A model generated the notes under the pieces. The model had not been told where the DNA came from and did no database searches. It saw only the letters and a program-made list of their open reading frames with translations. DNA of 19,831 nt from the NCBI GenBank assembly GCA_945936265.1, contig CAMETB010000010.1, positions 1 to 19,831 of the forward strand, written 5' to 3'. A program made the position numbers and the translations under genes. The stretch is from an uncultured Clostridia bacterium (GTDB lineage: Bacteria; Bacillota; Clostridia; Oscillospirales; CAG-272). Numbering within the stretch: position 1 is the stretch's first letter; every line of letters begins with the position of its first letter. Below are positions 14,071-19,831 of the stretch, piece by piece.

Positions 14071-14404
14071 TTCTATACTCCCTGAATTTTTCTTGAATCA
14101 TTTTCTGTCCTTTATAGAAACGTGTTTTTACAGTAGACAACGGTATTTGTAAAACAACAGAACATTCTTTTAATGTAAGATCGAATAAAAAATAATATGT
14201 CAGAACGTCGCTGTATTCTGAGTTCATTGATTTTATGTATTTTAGTATCATTTTTAATAGCTCATCTTGAAGGATTTTTTCGCTTAATACCTCGTTATCT
14301 TTTAATTCTTCGCCTAAATTATCAATGTCAACTGTATTGTTTATTACTTGATTTTCTTTTCTCATAACGGAAAAAGCGGAGTTTTTTGAGGCTTTACATT
14401 TCAT
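14063..14404 (-). pseudogene. ECF-type sigma factor, 5'-truncated (region 4 only)
   Basis: 113 residues against about 160-190 for a complete ECF sigma factor. The start resembles the end of region 2 (SKNSAFSVMRKENQV), and region 4 is clear: SDVLTYYFLFDLTLKECSVVLQIPLSTVKTRFYKGQK is a helix-turn-helix that would read the -35 box. The core-binding and -10-reading part of region 2 is absent. A TAA codon in frame lies 8 codons upstream of the ATG, and the terminator of the upstream capD-like gene begins only about 50 bases before the start, so no room remains for the missing part. AAAGGA abuts the ATG, too close for a normal ribosome site. It is likely a remnant left by a deletion; a stand-alone region-4 protein is the alternative. 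Confidence 0.65.
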
Positions 14405-14450
14405 TCCTTTAATAGAATGATGAGGTTATTTCTATCTCATTTCGGATATC

Positions 14451-14488
14451 AAGAAAAAATCAGCTGCCTTAAAGAAGGCGGCTGATTT
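14451..14488 (-). terminator. Terminator of the capD-like gene
   Basis: On the minus strand, AAATCAGCCGCCTT and AAGGCAGCTGATTT form a 14-bp stem with one G-U pair and a short loop, followed by a T-run. It starts 12 bases after the stop codon. Confidence 0.88.
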
Positions 14489-14500
14489 CGTACTTTGTCC

Positions 14501-16354
14501 CTATTGTTCTTGATGTTCGGTATCTATGTGATAAGTAGGAACAAGCTCGTGAACTAATTCTTTCATATGATCCGTTTCGTGGTATGCGGCGTCATACAAT
14601 TTGTCAAGTGAAGAGAAGAGCTTGTCCTCGTCAATGTCAAGCGGTTTACCTATACTTATTCTGTTATTAGCCGTCTTTTCAAGGCCTTCCTCCGCCATAA
14701 GCCTTTCCTCATAGAGTTTTTCACCCGGGCGAAGTCCCGTAAAGACTATCTTTATATCCTTGTCAGGCTCGTATCCGGAGAGCCTTATCAGGTTCTTTGC
14801 AAGGTCGTAAATTTTTACCTGCTCGCCCATATCAAGAACGAATATCTCTCCGCCATTTGCATACGCACCTGCTTGCAGAACAAGGCTGACAGCTTCCGGT
14901 ATTGTCATAAAGTAGCGTATTATATCCTTGTGTGTAACGGTGACCGGTCCGCCCTCGCTTATCTGCTTTTTAAAGAGGGGAATGACTGAGCCGTTTGAAC
15001 CGAGAACATTGCCGAAGCGCACAGCGGTAAATCTCGTCTTGGATCTCTTGGCATAAGTCTGTATTATCATCTCGCAGACGCGTTTTGTCGCGCCCATTAT
15101 GTTTGTGGGGTTTACGGCTTTATCTGTGGAAATCTGGACAAATATTTTCACTCCATATTTGTCTGAACACTTTGCTACCTTGTAAGTACCGATTATATTG
15201 TTTTTAACAGCTTCGTTAGGGCTTGTTTCCATAAGCGGGACATGCTTGTGAGCAGCGGCATGGAATACTATATCAGGTCTGTACTTTTTGAAAACATCAT
15301 CCATTTTTGCACTGTCTCTTATAGATGCTATAAGCGTGACAAGATTAAGGTTGGGATATTTTCTTTTGAGTTCCTGTTGTATATCGTAGGCATTGTTTTC
15401 ATAAATATCGAGAACTATAAGTTGTTTTGGACCATGACCGGCTATCTGACGGCAAAGCTCGCTTCCTATCGAGCCTCCGCCGCCGGTGACGAGCACGACT
15501 TGATCCTTTATGTATCCTATTACTTCGTCAATGTTCGTTTTAACCGGTTCCCTTCCGAGAAGGTCCTGAACATCAACATCACGCAACCTTGATACTGAAA
15601 CCTGCTCATTGAGAAGCTGATATATACCCGGCAATATTTTTACCTTGCACTTTGTCGGCATACAGATGTCAAGTATTTCTTTTATTCTGGAAGCTCCGGC
15701 TGTAGGAATTGCTACGACTATAGTCTGTATGTGCATTTTTTCAACGATATCCGGTATTTTCCCGACGGTTCCTACAACTGGGACGCCGAGAATATATGAG
15801 TCTACTTTTTTCAAATCATCGTCGATAAAGCCGACAACATCATATTTCACCTTATCGGAAACCATCATTTCACGAAGAATTGTAACGCCAGCATCACCAG
15901 CTCCTACGATAAGGACGCTTTCTTTATTCTTTGCCATCATGTGTCTTCTCTTTGAAATCTCATAAGCAAGAAACCGCAGCGAAAAGATCATGACAAAGGA
16001 TATTGCAAAATAGAGAAGAAAGGTTACAAGGCACCACTCAATATTTGCTGTTTCCATGGACAAGCTTATTATCAGATTTACAAGAAACAGAACTGCATTT
16101 AAGAGAAATGATTTTGTAAGTTCCGGTATGCTTGCACGGTAAAATGAGCAAGCGTTAAGTTTCGTTGAAAACAGGAAACAGATTATTATAATGCTCCCAA
16201 TCACGGCGGGAACAAGAAGAGATTTGAAATTAATCTGGCGAAAATCGGTTACTATTGCCGACGAAATAAGAATTGAGAAAATGTATCCGATAACAAACAA
16301 TGCTGTGACTAAAGATATTTTTAATTTATGTTTACAAGAGGGTTTTAAACTCAT
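14501..16354 (-). CDS. Membrane nucleotide-sugar 4,6-dehydratase (CapD/PglF family)
   Basis: 617 residues. Four membrane segments (about 11-33, 47-63, 82-100, 106-128) precede two nucleotide-binding domains: VGAGDAG (150-156), and TGGGGSIG (290-297) of the short-chain dehydrogenase domain. The active-site segment is STDKAVNPTNIMGATK, with Met420 where short-chain dehydrogenases have Tyr and Lys424 retained, the known pattern of large dehydratases such as PglF and WbpM. It makes UDP-4-keto-6-deoxy sugars, usually from UDP-GlcNAc, for capsule, glycan or glycoprotein synthesis at the inner membrane face. GGAG lies 9 bases before the ATG. It has its own promoter and terminator. A DegT aminotransferase, the usual next enzyme, starts 3.3 kb away. 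Confidence 0.93.
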   Translation of the reverse strand: MSLKPSCKHKLKISLVTALFVIGYIFSILISSAIVTDFRQINFKSLLVPAVIGSIIIICFLFSTKLNACSFYRASIPELTKSFLLNAVLFLVNLIISLSMETANIEWCLVTFLLYFAISFVMIFSLRFLAYEISKRRHMMAKNKESVLIVGAGDAGVTILREMMVSDKVKYDVVGFIDDDLKKVDSYILGVPVVGTVGKIPDIVEKMHIQTIVVAIPTAGASRIKEILDICMPTKCKVKILPGIYQLLNEQVSVSRLRDVDVQDLLGREPVKTNIDEVIGYIKDQVVLVTGGGGSIGSELCRQIAGHGPKQLIVLDIYENNAYDIQQELKRKYPNLNLVTLIASIRDSAKMDDVFKKYRPDIVFHAAAHKHVPLMETSPNEAVKNNIIGTYKVAKCSDKYGVKIFVQISTDKAVNPTNIMGATKRVCEMIIQTYAKRSKTRFTAVRFGNVLGSNGSVIPLFKKQISEGGPVTVTHKDIIRYFMTIPEAVSLVLQAGAYANGGEIFVLDMGEQVKIYDLAKNLIRLSGYEPDKDIKIVFTGLRPGEKLYEERLMAEEGLEKTANNRISIGKPLDIDEDKLFSSLDKLYDAAYHETDHMKELVHELVPTYHIDTEHQEQ

Positions 16355-16417
16355 TTAAAAATGCTCCATATAAAATAGATTTTGCATGTCGCATAAAATA
16401 CTATATGCATCTGTCTA

Positions 16418-16447
16418 ATTTTATCACTTTTAAATGCAAATTGTCAA
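16418..16447 (-). promoter_or_regulatory. Promoter of the capD-like gene
   Basis: On the minus strand TTGACA (plus-strand 16442-16447), 18 bases, TAAAAT (16418-16423). The leader before the ATG at 16354 is about 55-60 bases. Confidence 0.72.
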
Positions 16448-16521
16448 CCCCTTGAGCGCACTTTATAATTAAATTATTACAAAACTACTACTTTTTATAC
16501 TGAAAAAATCTCGAACAAGTA

Positions 16522-16550
16522 TTGAACTCTAATCGACATTGTGTTATAAT
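16522..16550 (+). promoter_or_regulatory. Promoter of the HA-repeat helicase
   Basis: TTGAAC (16522-16527), 17 bases, TATAAT (16545-16550) with an upstream TGT that makes an extended -10 box. The leader is about 75 bases and ends in AGGAGGAG (16616-16623), 6 bases before the ATG. This is a strong promoter and a strong ribosome site. Confidence 0.85.
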
Positions 16551-16629
16551 ATATAAACTTAGTGCATCTATTACTTTAACAGATGAACAAAATGCGCCGA
16601 GAAAATACATCTATCAGGAGGAGTAGATT

Positions 16630-19572
16630 ATGCCTATAACCTTATTTGAACATAACGAAAAAGCATATCGATCCGCCGTTAAGATGTTAAATGAAACCGG
16701 TAAAGCTGCTATTATTCATCCTACAGGAACAGGTAAGTCGTTTATCGGATTTAAGTTGTGCGAAGATAATAAAGACAAAACGATTTGTTGGCTTTCTCCT
16801 TCTGAATACATATTCAAAACTCAACTTGAGAATATTGCAAGAGTTTCGGATGGATACGTTCCTGAAAACATCAAGTTCTTCACATATGCAAAGTTAATGC
16901 TTATGTCATATGCGGAAATTTCCGAGATTCATCCTGATTATATTGTCCTTGATGAATTTCACCGTTGTGGAGCAGAACAATGGGGTAACGGCGTAAATAA
17001 TTTGCTTAAAGCATATCCCGATGTTCCCGTTCTTGGACTTTCCGCTACCAATATACGCTATCTTGACAATCAGCGTGATATGGCAGACGAGTTATTTGGC
17101 GGCAATATTGCAAGTTATATGACTTTAGGTGAAGCAATAGTTCGTGGAATATTAAACGCACCGAAGTACGTTCTTTCGGTGTACTCTTGCCAGAATAGTC
17201 TTAAAAAATATGAAGAGAGAGTAAAACGCGCAAAGAGCAAGGCTACACGCGATGCGGCGGAAGAATATTTGGAAAAATTACGGCGCACGCTGGAACAAGC
17301 AGAGGGTCTTGACGAGATATTTGCAAAGCATATGACAGATAAATATGGCAAATATATTGTGTTTTGCTCGAATTTTGAGCATCTTTTCGAAATGACTCAA
17401 ATGGTTCCCGAATGGTTTGCAAAGGTTGACAAAGAGCCACATATATACAAGGCGTATTCGGAAGATCCGTCTACGGATAAAGCGTTTGCAGACTTTAAGA
17501 AGGATGACAGTGGGCACTTAAAACTTCTTTTTTGCATTGATATGCTTAATGAGGGTGTACACGTTGACGACGTTAGTGGTGTGATTTTGCTCAGACCGAC
17601 TGTTTCTCCCATCATTTATAAGCAACAGATCGGACGTGCTTTATCTGCCAACAAAAAGACGAATCCTGTGATTTTTGATATCGTATTGAACATTGAAAAT
17701 TTATATAGCATCAGCTCCATTGAAGAAGAAATGGAAGCGTCAGTTATTTATTATCGATCTCTTAGGGAGGGCGATAAGATTGCTGTGGAAAATTTTCAAA
17801 TTTTTGATGAGGTTAAAGAGTGTAGAGCCTTGTTTAATCGCCTTAATGATACACTTTCGGCTTCATGGGATTGTATGTATGAGGTAGCTAAACGCCATTT
17901 TGAAGAGTATGGAAATCTTGATGTTGAAAAGCGCTACATTACTGAAGAGGGATATTCTTTGGGTTCCTGGCTGAATACTCAGCGACGCGTGTATAACGGC
18001 AAAATAAACGGAACATTGACCGATGAGCAAATTGAAAAGTTGAATTCTATCGGTATGCGTTGGGAAGGCGTGCGGGACATTGCCTGGGAAAATAATTATA
18101 AAGCGGCAAAAGAATATTTTGAAGAACACGGCAATCTGCTTGTTAGCGTTAATGATAAAGATTATCACGGAGTGAAACTCGGCAGATGGATTGCAGGATT
18201 AAGAAATTATCGTAAAAGCGGGATATGCAATGCTTATTTAACTCCCGAGCGGATTAAATTGCTTGACAATATAGGTATGGTATGGGATGTACCTGATTAT
18301 CTGTTTGAAAAGAATTATGCTGCGGCATTGGAATATTACCGTGTTAACGGGAACCTTGATGTCCCCGCATATTATGTTACGGATGACGGGCTTCGTTTAG
18401 GACAATGGTTATCATATTTGAGAAGCCGTAAAAACGGAAAGAGTAAAGGAGCAGATATAACCGAAGAGCAGAAGAAAAGATTGGACGAGCTTGGGTTCGA
18501 TTGGAACGGCAAGCTAAATACCGGTTGGGTAAAATCTTATGAGGCTGCGCAGAAGTATAAAAAGCAATTTGGCAATTTGGATGTTCCTGTAGCTTATGTG
18601 ACTCCTGATGGGTGTAGGTTGGGCAGATGGTTGCGAAGGCAGAGAAGTAACAAGGATAACCTTTCAACAAAAAGACGAGAACTTCTTGAAAAACTCGGAT
18701 TGAATTTTCAATCTTCAGACCCATGGGAGGAGAAATTTTCTCTTGTCAAAGAATATTACGAGAAAAGCGGCAATCTTTCAATACCTGCAAATTACGTTAT
18801 AAACGGTGTATGGCTTGCTCGTTGGCTATCTGAACAAGTAGCGCGGATGAACGGAAAGGTGACGGGAAGAAGCGGAAAAGCTAAGTTACTTACACCGGAG
18901 CAAGAGGAAAAATTGTTGTCACTTGGAATACGTAAAAATGTTTCAAGAATCGATATTGCTTGGGAAGAACAATACGAGTGTGCCAAAGAATATTATGAAG
19001 AAAACGGGAACTTAAGCATACCTAAATCTTACGTATCGGAAAATGGGAAAGCTGTCGCCAGATGGTTGACGATACAAAGAGGCTGTCGTAAAAAAGGAAA
19101 GCTAAGCGACGAAAAAATAAGATTGCTTGACGAAATCGGAATGATTTGGGAGTTTGAAGATCCTTGGGAAGTTGGTTTTTCTCACGCAAATAATTATTTT
19201 GAGGAACACGGCGACTTGCTTGTCGCAGGCGATTATGTATCAAACGACGGATATCGCCTTGGAAAGTGGATTCAAAATCAGCGCTCTGCATATAAAGGCA
19301 CCGCAAGAAAAGGTTTGACTGAAGAACAGAAAAATAGGCTTGATTCCATTGGATTTATAGTTGATTTGCATGAATACAGATGGAACTTTGCATACGAAAG
19401 AGTCTTAACTTATTTTCAAACTTATAACAACATAGCAATTCCGCAAGGGTATGTCGTCGACGGTGTTGATTTGTCCTCCTGGCTTGCAGAACAAAGACGT
19501 TCAATAAAAACAGGAAAACTTTCAGAAGAACAACTCAATAAATTAAATGTTTTTGGTGTAAATCATAAGTAA
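16630..19572 (+). CDS. SF2 DEAD/DEAH-box helicase with eight helicase-associated (HA) repeats
   Basis: 980 residues. The N-terminal superfamily 2 motor has Walker A PTGTGKS (31-37), Walker B as LDEFH (107-111), LSATN (137-141), a C-terminal lobe with LLFCIDMLNEGVHVDDV (299-315), and QQIGRAL (332-338). Residues about 413-980 are eight tandem HA domains of 65-72 residues, at roughly 413-479, 484-553, 557-626, 631-694, 698-769, 777-842, 845-913 and 916-980. Each follows the pattern W..Y..A..Y....GNL.VP..YV...G..LG.WL..QR, with L....I..L...G at the end. HA domains are thought to bind nucleic acid. There is no nuclease, methylase or signal peptide. It has its own promoter, is AT-rich, and sits divergent from the capD-like gene. 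Its role in DNA metabolism, defence or locus variation is unknown. Confidence 0.88.
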   Translation: MPITLFEHNEKAYRSAVKMLNETGKAAIIHPTGTGKSFIGFKLCEDNKDKTICWLSPSEYIFKTQLENIARVSDGYVPENIKFFTYAKLMLMSYAEISEIHPDYIVLDEFHRCGAEQWGNGVNNLLKAYPDVPVLGLSATNIRYLDNQRDMADELFGGNIASYMTLGEAIVRGILNAPKYVLSVYSCQNSLKKYEERVKRAKSKATRDAAEEYLEKLRRTLEQAEGLDEIFAKHMTDKYGKYIVFCSNFEHLFEMTQMVPEWFAKVDKEPHIYKAYSEDPSTDKAFADFKKDDSGHLKLLFCIDMLNEGVHVDDVSGVILLRPTVSPIIYKQQIGRALSANKKTNPVIFDIVLNIENLYSISSIEEEMEASVIYYRSLREGDKIAVENFQIFDEVKECRALFNRLNDTLSASWDCMYEVAKRHFEEYGNLDVEKRYITEEGYSLGSWLNTQRRVYNGKINGTLTDEQIEKLNSIGMRWEGVRDIAWENNYKAAKEYFEEHGNLLVSVNDKDYHGVKLGRWIAGLRNYRKSGICNAYLTPERIKLLDNIGMVWDVPDYLFEKNYAAALEYYRVNGNLDVPAYYVTDDGLRLGQWLSYLRSRKNGKSKGADITEEQKKRLDELGFDWNGKLNTGWVKSYEAAQKYKKQFGNLDVPVAYVTPDGCRLGRWLRRQRSNKDNLSTKRRELLEKLGLNFQSSDPWEEKFSLVKEYYEKSGNLSIPANYVINGVWLARWLSEQVARMNGKVTGRSGKAKLLTPEQEEKLLSLGIRKNVSRIDIAWEEQYECAKEYYEENGNLSIPKSYVSENGKAVARWLTIQRGCRKKGKLSDEKIRLLDEIGMIWEFEDPWEVGFSHANNYFEEHGDLLVAGDYVSNDGYRLGKWIQNQRSAYKGTARKGLTEEQKNRLDSIGFIVDLHEYRWNFAYERVLTYFQTYNNIAIPQGYVVDGVDLSSWLAEQRRSIKTGKLSEEQLNKLNVFGVNHK

Positions 19573-19616
19573 ATCATAAATAACTTTTTCAAAGTGAATT
19601 GTGATAATTAAGACAT

Positions 19617-19652
19617 ACTAAGTAGTTTTATTAAAACCTAAAATTTCTTAGT
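19617..19652 (+). other. Weak inverted repeat before the aminotransferase gene
   Basis: ACTAAG (19617-19622) and CTTAGT (19647-19652) enclose an AT-rich segment that contains TTTTATTAAAA. It lies in the 103-base gap between the helicase and the next gene. I found no convincing promoter in this gap, so the next gene may rely on helicase read-through. Confidence 0.35.
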
Positions 19653-19675
19653 TTATAAAGGAAGAGAAAGTATAG

Positions 19676-19831
19676 ATGAATGTAGGACCATTTGAAAAAA
19701 AAGTGTATTTGTCGTCGCCGACAATGCACGGAGAAGAGCTTGAATACATAACGGAAGCATACAGGACTAACTGGATGTCAACGGTAGGCGAAAATATAAA
19801 TGAGGTTGAGAGAATTGCGGCAGAAAAAGCG
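19676..19831 (+). CDS. DegT/DnrJ/EryC1-family sugar aminotransferase, 3'-partial
   Basis: The first 52 residues are visible before the window ends. VYLSSPTMHGEELEYITEAY and NWMSTVGENINEVE match the N-terminus of PLP-dependent nucleotide-sugar aminotransferases of the PglE/LegC kind. These aminate 4-keto-6-deoxy sugars, the product of the nearby PglF-type dehydratase, so the two probably act in one pathway to an amino-dideoxy sugar such as a bacillosamine-type or legionaminic-type precursor. The ATG at 19676 is preceded by AAAGGAAGAG at a slightly long spacing. The PLP lysine and the rest of the enzyme lie outside the window. Confidence 0.85.
   Translation, partial: MNVGPFEKKVYLSSPTMHGEELEYITEAYRTNWMSTVGENINEVERIAAEKA

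Noticed and set aside
15242..15965. Plus-strand frames inside the capD-like gene
   Set aside because: They are antisense to a conserved dehydratase and have no domain resemblance.
16630..19572. Type I or III restriction helicase subunit
   Set aside because: There is no nuclease domain, and no methylase or specificity gene lies alongside; the C-terminal half is entirely HA repeats.

Overview
The window looks like a chromosome segment of an anaerobic, low-to-moderate GC Gram-positive bacterium, most likely a clostridium of the Oscillospiraceae/Ruminococcaceae type. The reasons are a class III (oxygen-sensitive) ribonucleotide reductase, strong AGGAGG-type ribosome binding sites, sigma-A promoters of TTGACA/TATAAT type, many GTG/TTG starts, compact overlapping genes, and a one-piece tmRNA. 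The taxon is inferred from gene content; no species-level marker is complete here.

Layout. (1) 1-2276, plus strand: the 3' part of nrdD, then nrdG. (2) 2279-2525: a hairpin after nrdG, a modular palindromic repeat built from AGTGAAGTT and its complement AACTTCACT separated by small hairpins, and a strong terminator. (3) 2553-6093, minus strand: an OmpR-type response regulator overlapping its histidine kinase, then a permuted papain-fold hydrolase (YiiX/C92-like), which has its own likely promoter, and a YwaF/TMEM164-like membrane protein. (4) 6234-8689, plus strand, divergent from the regulator: three overlapping genes, PlsC-like acyltransferase, diacylglycerol-kinase-family lipid kinase, and a second PlsC-like acyltransferase. 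An 11-bp-phased direct repeat lies 10 bp upstream of their likely -10 box. (5) 8714-10880, minus strand: a GT4 glycosyltransferase related to diacylglycerol glycosyltransferases, and a D-2-hydroxyacid dehydrogenase, each with its own promoter. (6) 11026-12799, plus strand: smpB, an overlapping GNAT-like acyltransferase of unknown substrate, and ssrA (tmRNA). (7) 12800-13305: a gene-free stretch with several inverted repeats. (8) 13306-14404, minus strand: an AT-rich pair made of a 5'-truncated ECF sigma factor (region 4 only) and a DUF4367-like membrane anti-sigma factor. (9) 14501 to the end: the edge of a surface-polysaccharide locus, with a membrane nucleotide-sugar 4,6-dehydratase (CapD/PglF type, minus strand), a 980-residue helicase with eight helicase-associated (HA) repeats (plus strand), and the start of a DegT-family sugar aminotransferase (plus strand).

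How they fit together. Genes from about 2.5 to 9.8 kb read as an envelope-lipid module: two acyltransferases and a lipid kinase can make and recycle phosphatidate and diacylglycerol, the glycosyltransferase could use diacylglycerol, the YwaF-like protein belongs to a family with a proposed lipid acyltransferase member, and a two-component system sits divergently at the centre with a plausible binding box. SmpB and tmRNA form the ribosome-rescue system. The 4,6-dehydratase and DegT aminotransferase are consecutive enzymes of amino-dideoxy sugar synthesis, with the HA-repeat helicase as an unexplained insert between them. The most unusual items are the modular repeat at 2313-2476, the lipid module with its predicted regulatory box, the acyltransferase lodged between smpB and ssrA, the truncated sigma factor, and the HA-repeat helicase.
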